DNA from: JAILLW01 sp045640525
GTDB taxonomy: Bacteria; Bacillota; Clostridia; Lachnospirales; Lachnospiraceae
Reading direction: 5' to 3'
Assembly: GCA_045640525.1 (NCBI GenBank)
Contig: JAZUFE010000055.1
Coordinates: forward strand, 1-64,000
Length of the DNA stretch: 64,000 nt
The translations under genes and the position numbers were made by a program. Each line of letters opens with the position of its first letter. The first letter of the stretch is position 1. Below the pieces are notes generated by a model. It saw only the letters and a program-made list of their open reading frames with translations. It was not told the origin of the DNA and did not search any database. Shown one piece after another: positions 36,026 to 44,793 of this stretch.

Positions 36026-36913
36026 ATGGCTGATAAGAAAATTAAAAAGTCCTCCCAAAATGAACAGGAGAGCAGAGTGTATTCTTCAAAGCTTTCAGCA
36101 GGCAAGGTTATTACTTATGTATTGCTCTTAATATGGGCATTCATTAACCTCTTCCCGATTTACTGGATGTTTACGTTCTCATTGAAGGCTAATGATGAAA
36201 TATTCGGTGCCAACGTAGCAGGACTTCCAAGAGACTGGTTATGGTCCAACTATTCAAGAGCTATGGCAACAGGTTCAATGGCCTTGTATTTCCTAAACTC
36301 TATTATTGTAGCTGTATTTGCTATATTGCTTACTTTAGTTGCTGCAATGATGGCTACATATGCAATTACGAGATTTAAGTGGAAATTGAGCAAGATGACG
36401 AACAGCTTCTTTATGCTGGGTCTTACAATTCCGATTCATGCCTCAATTGTTCCTATCTATGTTATTTTGATTAATTTAAAATTGACAAATTCGTATATTG
36501 CCTTGATTTTGCCATATGCTGCATTCTCATTGGCAATGGGTATCCTGATTTGTACAGGATTCATGATAGAAATTCCTTACGAACTTGACGAATCGGCATC
36601 CATTGACGGTTGCGGCAAGTGGGGAACTTTCTTCAAGATTATTATGCCGCTTATGAAACCTGCTGTTTCTACAATCGGTATTTACACTTTCTTACAGTGC
36701 TGGAATGAATTGATGTTCGCCAATATCTTTAATTCTAAGGAAGAGTATAAGACATTGCCGGTAGGTATTCAGAGTTTGTCCGGTGCTTATACAACAGACT
36801 GGGGTCCGATCGGAGCTGCATTGGTTGTGGCTACGTTCCCGATGTTGCTTGTGTATGTATTCTTGAGCAGACGTATTCAGGACAGCTTTATTGCAGGTGC
36901 TGTTAAGGGCTAA
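36026..36913 (+). CDS. Sugar ABC transporter permease (MalG-like)
   Basis: This 295-residue protein starts at ATG 36026; ATG 36017 is too close to AGGAGG (36011-36016). The first 20 residues are basic and cytosolic, followed by six helices. The EAA-type loop is ELDESASIDGCGKWGTFFKIIMP. The motif NLFPIYWMFTFSLKANDEIF is typical of MalG/UgpE subunits, and SFIAGAVKG at the C-terminus is the canonical ending (Q-S-F-I-x-G-x-x-x-G-A-V-K-G). It is the last gene of the importer operon before a hairpin. Confidence 0.94.
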   Translation: MADKKIKKSSQNEQESRVYSSKLSAGKVITYVLLLIWAFINLFPIYWMFTFSLKANDEIFGANVAGLPRDWLWSNYSRAMATGSMALYFLNSIIVAVFAILLTLVAAMMATYAITRFKWKLSKMTNSFFMLGLTIPIHASIVPIYVILINLKLTNSYIALILPYAAFSLAMGILICTGFMIEIPYELDESASIDGCGKWGTFFKIIMPLMKPAVSTIGIYTFLQCWNELMFANIFNSKEEYKTLPVGIQSLSGAYTTDWGPIGAALVVATFPMLLVYVFLSRRIQDSFIAGAVKG

Positions 36914-36941
36914 TGCCTCAAATGTAATTAAAATTATTATT

Positions 36942-36978
36942 CAACCTGTTCGGGTTCTTGTCCCGGACAGGTTGTTTG
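36942..36978 (+). terminator. Hairpin at end of importer operon
   Basis: CAACCTGTTCGGG (36942-36954) pairs with CCCGGACAGGTTG (36962-36974), with a weak T-rich tail. It partly shields the kinase gene starting at 36993 and may allow some read-through. Confidence 0.65.
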
Positions 36979-36992
36979 CTTATAATGGGATT

Positions 36993-38762
36993 ATGTTTAA
37001 AAAAATTTGCGATTTTCTCAAATTCAACAATTCGAATGTTTCGGTTACCAAGGCACTGAGATATTCGGTAATAGTTATTCTTTCTTTCTTCGTCATTGCC
37101 TTTTTGGCAGCATTAAGATTTACGATGGCGAGAACACAGAAGGATTATGAAGCCAGACAGTCCGAAACTATTATAACCAATATAACCGGAAGCATAGAGG
37201 CGAATCTTGACAACTACAAAGACATATCCAAGTTGTTGCTTCTTGATGATATGGCAGTTAAATATCTTCGTGCGATATCTGCTGATGCCGGACTTACCAA
37301 TGATGCCAGATTCGGTGTCTTGGATGTTATGAATGTATGTCGTAATCTTGACTCGGTTGTTCTTATCAGAAACAACCATCAGTATATGAATACCGGACGA
37401 GGCCAGTACAGTGTAAACGTTGATTTGGATAATTTCGCCGAGTGGGAAGAATTGATTCTTGCTTCAAGAGGCGGTGCCGTTACCCAAATTAACGGTGGCG
37501 GTATTATTTTCAGAAATGACGGCGGACAGATGATTTCCATATCGAGAGCTTTTTTTGATATTAATTCTCAAAAGCACTTAGGATATATGATAATCAACTT
37601 TACAACCGGTATGCTGGACAGGGTTATCACCTCGCAAAAATCCGACAGAGTGTGTATTCTCACGGATGAAGGAACATATCTTGCCGGAAATAAGGACTTG
37701 ATTCCATACACCTGCGATGAGTTTAAAACAAGCAGTATAGTGCACAAAGATTTCGGAGGCATATTTAGCAAAAAAGTGATTTCCGGAACAACCATGAAAG
37801 ATGCTCCTTTGATGGTAATCTGTGAAACCAACGGAGGTTCTTCGACGATTCCGGGAGAGGTTATTCTGAGTTTCGGAATACTGCTGATTGCCTTTTTGGC
37901 TTCGGTATTTTTGGCAACCAAATTTATTATCCGCAATTTCACCACGCCTATTGTCAATCTTTCGGATGCGATGGAGAAGACCAAAGAGTCGGGATGGCTT
38001 GAAAAGGTTAATGTCGATATACCGAATAATGAAATCGGAACACTTGCGGACAGCTATAACAGTATGATAGATTATTTGAACAACCTTTTCTTGCAACTGA
38101 TTGAAAATGAAAAGGAAATTCAAAGAGCGGAAATGAGTGTGCTTCATGAGCAGATTAAGCCGCATTTCCTATATAATTCATTGGAATGCATTAATTGCAT
38201 GGCCATGGATGAGGGAGCCCCTAACGTTCAGAAGGCTATCGCCACATTGGGAAATTTCTACAGAAACTCTTTGAGTAGGGGAGATCGTGAAATACCCTTG
38301 TCACGTGAAATCAGAATTATTCAGGATTATCTGTATCTTCAAAGATTACGTTACGGAGATGTTTTGGTGGATGAATATCATCTTGATGAAAGAACGTTGG
38401 ATCTGCCTGTTCCGAAACTTGTATTGCAACCGCTTGTAGAGAACAGTATATATCATGGTATTCGCCTCAAGGGGGAAGAGGGAATAATCAGTATTACAAG
38501 CCACTTGGAAGATGACGGACTTCACCTGTGGGTATATGATACAGGCGTAGGTATGCCCGAAGACGTTATTGAAAATGTACTGTCAACTCAAAAAAACGAG
38601 CCCCGGACTTCGTCCGAGGCACTTTCCGGATTCGGACTAAAGGGTACTGTTCAGAGAATAAGGTATTACAGCGGAAGTGATGATTCCGTAAGAATACGAA
38701 GTGAAATTGGGGAATTTACCGAAATCGAAATAGTGATTCCGGTGAATGAGAAGGAGTTATAG
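36993..38762 (+). CDS. YesM-type sensor histidine kinase
   Basis: This 589-residue protein has a membrane helix (about 20-45), an extracellular sensor domain (about 46-295), a second helix (about 296-318) and a HAMP linker. A His_kinase-type dimerisation domain follows with the phosphoacceptor His391 in QIKPHFLYNSLE, then a GHKL ATPase (LVLQPLVENSIYHG, VYDTGVGMP, GFGLKGTVQR). This is the LytS/YesM class that partners AraC-type response regulators and usually controls sugar uptake and polysaccharide use. The partner is encoded four bases downstream, and the importer operon immediately upstream is the likely target. No good ribosome binding site is seen, so expression may be low. Confidence 0.93.
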   Translation: MFKKICDFLKFNNSNVSVTKALRYSVIVILSFFVIAFLAALRFTMARTQKDYEARQSETIITNITGSIEANLDNYKDISKLLLLDDMAVKYLRAISADAGLTNDARFGVLDVMNVCRNLDSVVLIRNNHQYMNTGRGQYSVNVDLDNFAEWEELILASRGGAVTQINGGGIIFRNDGGQMISISRAFFDINSQKHLGYMIINFTTGMLDRVITSQKSDRVCILTDEGTYLAGNKDLIPYTCDEFKTSSIVHKDFGGIFSKKVISGTTMKDAPLMVICETNGGSSTIPGEVILSFGILLIAFLASVFLATKFIIRNFTTPIVNLSDAMEKTKESGWLEKVNVDIPNNEIGTLADSYNSMIDYLNNLFLQLIENEKEIQRAEMSVLHEQIKPHFLYNSLECINCMAMDEGAPNVQKAIATLGNFYRNSLSRGDREIPLSREIRIIQDYLYLQRLRYGDVLVDEYHLDERTLDLPVPKLVLQPLVENSIYHGIRLKGEEGIISITSHLEDDGLHLWVYDTGVGMPEDVIENVLSTQKNEPRTSSEALSGFGLKGTVQRIRYYSGSDDSVRIRSEIGEFTEIEIVIPVNEKEL

Positions 38763-38765
38763 CAA

Positions 38766-39515
38766 ATGATAAGAGTTATGGTTATCGATGACGAACCTAC
38801 GGCAAGGAAACTGCTGATATCTACCATTGATTGGCAGGGACTTGAAATGGAACTGGCAGGTGAAGCAGCCAACGGTATCGAAGCTATTAATGTAATAGAT
38901 GATATGCAACCGGATATAGCATTTGTTGATATATCAATGCCTTTTATGGATGGTATTGAATTTACCAAAATTGCTACTCAAAGATATCCCAAGCTGAAAA
39001 TTATTATACTTACTGCATTCGATGATTTTGAATACGCCAGAAAATGCATTAAACTTCCGGTTATAGATTACCTTCTAAAACCCATAGTTGATGAAGAAGT
39101 CAACAAGGCCTTGATTGAGGCCAAGAAGGAAGTACTTATCGAAAAGGAAAAGAGCGCGGAGTTTGATGACGGATTACAGATTCAAGGTGATGAATCCATG
39201 TCGATGAAACAGATTACTTCGTTTCTTAAGTCTAATTTCACGGATTCGACAATTAATCTTGCTTCGGTATCTCAAAAGTTTGGATTCAATTCAAGTTACT
39301 TAAGTCGAAAATTCAAACAGGAAATAGGCAAGTCCTTTGTAGAATATCTGACTGAGTGCAGGATGGAAAAGGCAGTAGAACTTGCCAAAGAAAACGAGAA
39401 GATGTTCTGTACGGCTTCAAATGTCGGAATACCTGATCCAAACTATTTTGGACGTTGTTTCAAAAAATATACCGGAGTGAGCTATTCGGAATATGTTTCC
39501 ACTCACGGAAAGTAA
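38766..39515 (+). CDS. YesN-type response regulator with AraC-like DNA-binding domain
   Basis: This 249-residue protein has a receiver domain with acidic pocket (IDDEP), phospho-acceptor Asp55 (FVDISMPFMDG), Thr in ILTAFDDFEYA and Lys in DYLLKPI. The C-terminus carries two helix-turn-helix motifs of the AraC type (INLASVSQKFGFNSSYLSRK and IPDPNYFGRCFKKYTGVSYS). The linker is much shorter than in most YesN proteins (about 500 residues). It is phosphorylated by the adjacent kinase and probably activates the sugar importer operon. The second helix-turn-helix is unusual in reading TASNVGIPDPNYF where VGYxDxxYF is common. Confidence 0.92.
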   Translation: MIRVMVIDDEPTARKLLISTIDWQGLEMELAGEAANGIEAINVIDDMQPDIAFVDISMPFMDGIEFTKIATQRYPKLKIIILTAFDDFEYARKCIKLPVIDYLLKPIVDEEVNKALIEAKKEVLIEKEKSAEFDDGLQIQGDESMSMKQITSFLKSNFTDSTINLASVSQKFGFNSSYLSRKFKQEIGKSFVEYLTECRMEKAVELAKENEKMFCTASNVGIPDPNYFGRCFKKYTGVSYSEYVSTHGK

Positions 39516-39537
39516 TAATATGGGAGAGATTTAGATA

Positions 39538-40887
39538 ATGGATATGGACTTGATAGCGTCGATAAGTATTTTTGATATATTCACATATGCCGACATACTT
39601 CTTTTTGTTGTAGGCGCATGGTTTGTTTTTGGGAAATTTAAGATTGCACGAGGCTGGAGTATTGTTCCGTTTGCCAATATGTACAAGTTGGCACAATGCG
39701 CAGACCGCGAAGATGAAGGCAGAGTCTTTTGTATTGTTACTTTTGGATACAAAGTCATCAATGTCGTATTTTCAATGCTTGACGGTGCGCTGCTAAACTA
39801 TCCGCAGGCAGAACTTACGGTGTCTTTGATAACTTTAATTCTCTTTATTATGAGTCTTGTATACAGCATCAGAGTATACTCGGGATTGTGCGAAATACTT
39901 AACAAAAGAAAAAGTTGGGTATGGATGCTTACATTCCTGCAGGGAATTACAATGTTTGGCTGGGGTATTAGTAAAAAGATTCAACCTAAAACCCTGCGTC
40001 ATTTGTTTGATGAAGAAGACGAGAGTGCAGCGTCTTTGTCCGGATTTGTGGCAGAAGAGACCGATAAGGGGTTGTCGGTTAACATAACTCAAAGAACAGC
40101 TAAGAACCATTTAAAGACCAAAGTTTTGCTTAAAGATATTCACATGAATATTGAGCCCGGTAACATGGTGCTTTTGCTTGGAGGCTCAGGTGCCGGCAAA
40201 ACGACATTTGTCAATGCCATTACGGGATACGAGAAGGCTGAGGCGAAAATTCTGCTCGACGGTGATAACGTATATGAACGTTTCGATAAGATGAAATACA
40301 ATATAGGTTTTGTTCCGCAACAGGATTTAATAAGATATAACGATACCGTGTACAAAACTCTTTCGGATGCGGCAACCTTAAGACTTCCAAGTTCGCTGCC
40401 TCGAAAAGAGCGAAAGGCACGAATAGACAAAGTACTTGATATATTCGGATTGAAACCGATTAAGAATAATATAGTCGGTAAGCAGTCGGGCGGACAGAAG
40501 AAGAGAATTTCGATAGCTACGGAATTTATTTCGGATCCTTCGCTCTTCATATTGGATGAACCGGATTCCGGTCTCGACGGTATACTGGCAAGGGATCTTA
40601 TGACCAGACTTCACGATATCTCGCGTGAGGGAAAGATAGTAATTGTTATTACACATACTCCCGACAGGGTAATAGATTTGTTTGATAAGGTAATAGTTCT
40701 TGGCAAGGACGCTAACCGTACGGGACGTCTGGTTTACTACGGAGCTATTGATGACGCCAGAAAATTTTTTGGCAAGGATAAAATGGAAGACATAGTCAGA
40801 ATGATTAATAAAGAAGATGAAGGCGGAGAAGGCAAATCCGATGAACTCATCGAAAAGTTTGGGGAGGTGCGCGATGCAAGAAACTAA
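39538..40887 (+). CDS. ABC-2 type ATPase with N-terminal membrane domain
   Basis: Residues 1-150 of this 449-residue protein form a four-helix membrane domain (YADILLFVVGAWFVFGKFK, GWSIVPFANMYKLAQ) that resembles DUF5684-type membrane proteins. The remainder is an ABCG/White-like ATPase: Walker A GGSGAGKTTF, signature SGGQKKRISIATEF, Walker B LFILDEPDSGLDG, H-loop VITHTP. The permease is encoded by the overlapping next gene. The SD GGGAGAG is placed before ATG 39538. An attached membrane domain at the N-terminus of this class of ATPase is not common. The substrate is unknown. Confidence 0.88.
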   Translation: MDMDLIASISIFDIFTYADILLFVVGAWFVFGKFKIARGWSIVPFANMYKLAQCADREDEGRVFCIVTFGYKVINVVFSMLDGALLNYPQAELTVSLITLILFIMSLVYSIRVYSGLCEILNKRKSWVWMLTFLQGITMFGWGISKKIQPKTLRHLFDEEDESAASLSGFVAEETDKGLSVNITQRTAKNHLKTKVLLKDIHMNIEPGNMVLLLGGSGAGKTTFVNAITGYEKAEAKILLDGDNVYERFDKMKYNIGFVPQQDLIRYNDTVYKTLSDAATLRLPSSLPRKERKARIDKVLDIFGLKPIKNNIVGKQSGGQKKRISIATEFISDPSLFILDEPDSGLDGILARDLMTRLHDISREGKIVIVITHTPDRVIDLFDKVIVLGKDANRTGRLVYYGAIDDARKFFGKDKMEDIVRMINKEDEGGEGKSDELIEKFGEVRDARN

Positions 40888-41830
40888 GAAAATCAAGCAT
40901 ATCCGTCACAGAGGTCATTTTACGCAGATTCCCATATATTTGGGCAAATTCTTCCGTATGTTTGTTTATCAGGATGACTGGAAGGTAATTCCGATGGCTG
41001 CGGTTATTGCCGGACTGGTTGCATTCGTTATAGGTAAAAATATGTTTGTGACCATGGAAGGCACTATCATGGGAGCTTTGGGGCTGACCTGCATATGCAT
41101 ATGGAATGGATTTTTCAATTCGATACAAGTAGTGTGTCGTGAAAGAGATGTAGTTAAGCGCGAACACAGAAGCGGAATGCATATTACCTCTTACATTGCC
41201 GCACATATGATTTATCAGGCGTTCATATGCTTACTGCAAACGATTGTAACTGTCGGCGTAGGTGTGCTTTTTAAAGTTCCGATGCCTTTTGAGGGATTTA
41301 TTACCGCCTATTTTTACCTTGATATCGCAATAACAATATTCATGATTACATATGCGGCGGATATGATGTCGCTGGCGGTTTCGTGCCTTGCAAGAACGAC
41401 TACCGCAGCCATGACAATTATGCCGTTTATGCTGATTTTCGAACTGCTCTTTTCCGGCAAATTCTTTCAACTTGAAGGTTTTGCTTCCAAACTGACGAGC
41501 CTTTCGATTGCCAAGTGGGGACTTAACTGCATCGGTGCACAGGCATCGTATAACAAGCTACCCATGGTTACGGTTTGGAATCAGATATTCAAGTTTAGAG
41601 ATGTCGAAATTATGGGATTAAAACCGCTTCAGATGTTCGTGGATGAAGTCAGCAGTCAAGGAAAGGTTAATGATCTTAATCTGATAATCGGCAGTCACAG
41701 TACCATGCCCGAACTTGAACTGACTACTCAGAATATTTACAACAGCTGGATTAACCTTGGCATATTTGCATTGGTGTTTGCCGCATTGGCATGGATATTC
41801 CTTAAGAGAATAGACAAAGATAAAAGATAA
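40874..41830 (+). CDS. ABC-2 type permease
   Basis: This 318-residue protein starts inside the end of the ATPase gene (ATG 40874, SD GGGGAGGTG), so translation is coupled. Six membrane helices follow a basic N-terminus. ERDVVKREHRSGMHITSYI is the coupling-helix motif typical of ABC-2/ABCG permeases (E-R-x-x-x-x-R-E-x-x-x-G). Together with the preceding ATPase it forms an exporter of unknown substrate. A secreted transglutaminase-like protein encoded 22 bases downstream may be functionally linked or simply co-transcribed. Confidence 0.87.
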   Translation: MQETKKIKHIRHRGHFTQIPIYLGKFFRMFVYQDDWKVIPMAAVIAGLVAFVIGKNMFVTMEGTIMGALGLTCICIWNGFFNSIQVVCRERDVVKREHRSGMHITSYIAAHMIYQAFICLLQTIVTVGVGVLFKVPMPFEGFITAYFYLDIAITIFMITYAADMMSLAVSCLARTTTAAMTIMPFMLIFELLFSGKFFQLEGFASKLTSLSIAKWGLNCIGAQASYNKLPMVTVWNQIFKFRDVEIMGLKPLQMFVDEVSSQGKVNDLNLIIGSHSTMPELELTTQNIYNSWINLGIFALVFAALAWIFLKRIDKDKR

Positions 41831-41852
41831 TTGATTCATATTGGAGGCAAAT

Positions 41853-42545
41853 ATGAGGAGAATAAGATTATTTTTGGTTGTAACAGTATCAATAATGCTT
41901 ACGTTATTGTTGGGAACGGTGGCAATGGCTTCACCTAAAACCATGCCTGACGGTAATGTGTTCGATGCGGATTTTTATGCTACAATGTATCCGGATGTGG
42001 TTGCGGCATTAGGCAAGGATGAATCCGTCTTGTATTATCATTATCTTACATTCGGCCAAAAAGAAGGAAGACTGGCAACAATGCCGGCTGCGCAGAATCT
42101 GCCGACAACTAAAGCCAAGTGGGAGTATACGGAGGCAGAACTCATAGATCAGGCTATCGCTTCGTGTATTAAGCCGGGAATGAATCCTCTTGATATGGCC
42201 AGAGCCGTTGACGATTATCTGTGTCGAAACGTTTCGTATGATGATAGTGCGACAAGATACAGCACATTCGATACACTCGCTTACGGCACGGCAATTTGCC
42301 AAGGATATTCGAATGCGTTTTGGAAGATAATGAATAAGCTTGGGGTACCTACGGATTATGTGAGCGGAACCGCGAACGGCGGAAGACATGCATGGAACCG
42401 CTGCAATTTCGGAGGAGTATATCTTTACACCGATGTTACATGGAATGACAGTCTCGGAAGCAAGAAGTACCTGCTTCTTACGGAAGAACAGATGGGTAAG
42501 GACCACGTAATGATGGAGATAAACAGACAGAACAGAGTTATGTAA
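41853..42545 (+). CDS. Secreted transglutaminase-like protein
   Basis: This 230-residue protein has a signal peptide (RRIRLFLVVTVSIMLTLLLG, ending VAMAS-P). A short FDADFYATMYPDVVAAL...HYLTFGQKEGR unit follows; it occurs in other surface proteins and may bind the wall. The transglutaminase-like domain has a Cys in GTAICQGYSNAF (near 149), His in GRHAWNRC (near 178) and Asp in YTDVTWND (near 193). It probably acts as a cysteine protease or peptidase outside the cell. ATG 41853 follows GGAGG by seven bases. Its catalytic domain is similar to that at 28990. Confidence 0.82.
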   Translation: MRRIRLFLVVTVSIMLTLLLGTVAMASPKTMPDGNVFDADFYATMYPDVVAALGKDESVLYYHYLTFGQKEGRLATMPAAQNLPTTKAKWEYTEAELIDQAIASCIKPGMNPLDMARAVDDYLCRNVSYDDSATRYSTFDTLAYGTAICQGYSNAFWKIMNKLGVPTDYVSGTANGGRHAWNRCNFGGVYLYTDVTWNDSLGSKKYLLLTEEQMGKDHVMMEINRQNRVM

Positions 42546-42577
42546 ACTGCGAGCGTTTACATGGGACAGACCAATTT

Positions 42578-43966
42578 ATGAAACAACAGACGAAAAATAA
42601 AAAATCATATGAAATAGATATGTGTAACGGCAGACTCTTCTCGAAGATTCTGCTGTTTGCTTTACCCTTGATGGCATCAGGCATTCTGCAGCTTCTTTTT
42701 AATGCGGCGGATGTAATTGTTGTGGGAAGATTCGCAGGCAAAGAGGCGATGGCGGCGGTGGGCTCCACATCGAGCCTGACCAATCTGATTATCAATATAT
42801 TTATCGGACTCTCAATCGGATGCAATGTCATGGTTGCCAGATACTATGGCGGTCAAAATGAGAAAGCGGTTTCGGAGGCTTCACATACATCTATATTGAT
42901 CAGCCTTGTCGCGGGTGCGGTGTTGGCTGTGGTCGGCGTACTCGTTGCCAAACCGATGCTTACCCTTATGGGAACTCCCGATGATGTTATAGAACATTCG
43001 GTTCTTTACATGCGTATATATTTTCTCGGAATGCCGGTTATGATGTTATACAATTTCGGCTCGGCGATACTAAGAGCCGTGGGAGATACCAGAAGACCGC
43101 TGTACTACCTTAGTGTGGCGGGTGTGATAAATGTTGTTTTGAATCTGACGTTCGTAATCTTTTGCGGAATGGGTGTTGCCGGAGTTGCAATAGCAACGGT
43201 AGTATCTCAGGCGGTTTCGGCAGTTATGGTGCTTAGGTGTCTTATGAAATCCGAGGGCGCTATCAAAATCAGTTTGAATAAACTTAGGATAAACAAGCAC
43301 ATTTTGGGACAAATAGCAGGTATAGGTTTTCCGGCCGGTATTCAGAGTACACTTTTTAGTCTGTCGAATGTAATCATTCAGTCATCGGTCAATTCGTTCG
43401 GTTCCGTTATTATGGCGGGAAATACTGCGGCACAGAATTTGGAGGGATTTGTATATACTTCAATGAATTCGGTGCATCAGGCGACGGTCAGCTTCGTGGG
43501 CCAGAATGCGGGCGCAAGAAAGTACGACAGAGTTAAGAAAGTTGTTATACAGTGCCTTCTTTTGGTTACGGTAATAGGGTTGGTTCTTGGAAACTTACTG
43601 TATTTGCTTTCTCCTCATCTTCTGCAGTTCTATTCGTCGGATGCAGAGGTTATAGCCAACGGAGTAACAAGACTTAAGGTTATAGCAACAACATATTGCT
43701 TGTGCGGAATCATGGAAGTGTTTACCGGAGGACTTCGAGGCTTGGGTAAGGCAGTCGTACCTACAATAATCTCCTTGATAGGTGCCTGTCTTTTGAGAAT
43801 AATATATATCTTTACCTTCTTTAGATGGTATCGTTCTCTTAATATGTTATACCTGACTTATCCGATTTCATGGTTCATTACAATTTTGGCACAGATTGTG
43901 TACTTCGTCATAGCATACAAGAATAGTGTGAAAAATAGCGGTGTATCCCGCCCAGATGCTGTTTAA
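42578..43966 (+). CDS. MATE family efflux transporter
   Basis: This 462-residue protein has 12 predicted helices in two halves. It begins with LFSKILLFALPLMASGILQL and NAADVIVVGRFAGKEAMAAV, the hallmark of the MATE (NorM/DinF) family, and includes GLSIGCNVMVARYYGGQNE. MATE proteins export drugs or metabolites using Na+ or H+ gradients. The ribosome binding site is weak, so a later start (ATG near 42620) is possible, but residues 1-14 are commonly retained in relatives. Ten bases separate it from the following VanZ-like gene. Confidence 0.93.
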   Translation: MKQQTKNKKSYEIDMCNGRLFSKILLFALPLMASGILQLLFNAADVIVVGRFAGKEAMAAVGSTSSLTNLIINIFIGLSIGCNVMVARYYGGQNEKAVSEASHTSILISLVAGAVLAVVGVLVAKPMLTLMGTPDDVIEHSVLYMRIYFLGMPVMMLYNFGSAILRAVGDTRRPLYYLSVAGVINVVLNLTFVIFCGMGVAGVAIATVVSQAVSAVMVLRCLMKSEGAIKISLNKLRINKHILGQIAGIGFPAGIQSTLFSLSNVIIQSSVNSFGSVIMAGNTAAQNLEGFVYTSMNSVHQATVSFVGQNAGARKYDRVKKVVIQCLLLVTVIGLVLGNLLYLLSPHLLQFYSSDAEVIANGVTRLKVIATTYCLCGIMEVFTGGLRGLGKAVVPTIISLIGACLLRIIYIFTFFRWYRSLNMLYLTYPISWFITILAQIVYFVIAYKNSVKNSGVSRPDAV

Positions 43967-43975
43967 GAGAGTTTT

Positions 43976-44485
43976 ATGGATAAAGATATAAGATTGCATA
44001 GAATTAAAATATGTATTTACGCGCTGATGACGGCCGGCGTGATGCTTTTGATTTTTTTGATGTCGGCTGAGGATGCGGTTTCGTCAACGGAACTAAGCGA
44101 TGGCTTGGTTCAGACTTTTATAGGACGTGCATTGGCATGGATGCCTTCTATTACCGGAGAGGGTATCGGCTATGATATACGCAAATACGGCCACATTGCA
44201 GAATACTTTTTGCTTGGCGTAAGCTCGATGTTGTTATTTGGAGAAATCATCACATTTCAACGTTTTGATTGGGCACGTCTATTCTTGTCCGCATTGAGCG
44301 GTGCACTGTTTTGCTTTGCTTATGCATGCTCGGATGAATATCACCAAACGTTTGTAGAAGGAAGAAGCGGTAAATTCTCGGATGTGGGGTATGACTCGAT
44401 TGGATATCTTACAGGAACGGTTTTGATATTTTTGTTTTTGATTCTTAAGAAAAGGAAATACTGCAATAAGAATGGACAACGGTAG
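43976..44485 (+). CDS. VanZ-like membrane protein
   Basis: This 169-residue protein has four membrane helices and the VanZ pattern: LLIFLMSAEDAVSSTELSDG, RKYGHIAEYFLLGVSSMLLF, and SDEYHQTFVEGRSGKFSDVG. VanZ of Tn1546 gives low-level teicoplanin resistance; the function of chromosomal homologues is unknown. Its 3' end overlaps the next gene by 14 bases. It probably belongs to one transcript with the MATE gene and the zinc-ribbon gene. Confidence 0.88.
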   Translation: MDKDIRLHRIKICIYALMTAGVMLLIFLMSAEDAVSSTELSDGLVQTFIGRALAWMPSITGEGIGYDIRKYGHIAEYFLLGVSSMLLFGEIITFQRFDWARLFLSALSGALFCFAYACSDEYHQTFVEGRSGKFSDVGYDSIGYLTGTVLIFLFLILKKRKYCNKNGQR

Positions 44486-44732
44486 CAATCAAAGAATTTG
44501 TAAAAAATGTCTTCTTAAGGATGTAAGTCCCGAAGAGTATCAAGAGAAAATACACAAGTATATCGAGGCTTTGGGCAAGGATGCCGGAGTGGATTCTCAT
44601 GAATATGAGCGAAGACTCGGAATTTGCCGGAATTGTGATATGCTTAATGCAGGAACCTGTAATGCCTGTGGTTGTTATGTAGAAATTCGTTCGGCAACCA
44701 AGGTCGGTAAGTGTCCCAAGAAAAAGTGGTAA
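44472..44732 (+). CDS. Small zinc-ribbon protein (DUF6171-like)
   Basis: This 86-residue protein carries three Cys groups: CKKCLLKDVSPEEYQEKI, GICRNCDMLNAGTCNACGCY, and a final GKCPKKKW. The Cys spacing suggests one or two zinc sites. The pattern agrees with the small Firmicute family DUF6171, which is of unknown function. It is encoded in an overlap with the VanZ-like gene, with AAGGAAA upstream of ATG. It is soluble and cytoplasmic. Confidence 0.75.
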   Translation: MDNGSNQRICKKCLLKDVSPEEYQEKIHKYIEALGKDAGVDSHEYERRLGICRNCDMLNAGTCNACGCYVEIRSATKVGKCPKKKW

Positions 44733-44793
44733 CAAACGGTTAAAAATAGTATAATAACTTTGTATATCAACTTTTATCAAGAAGGTATTTAAA

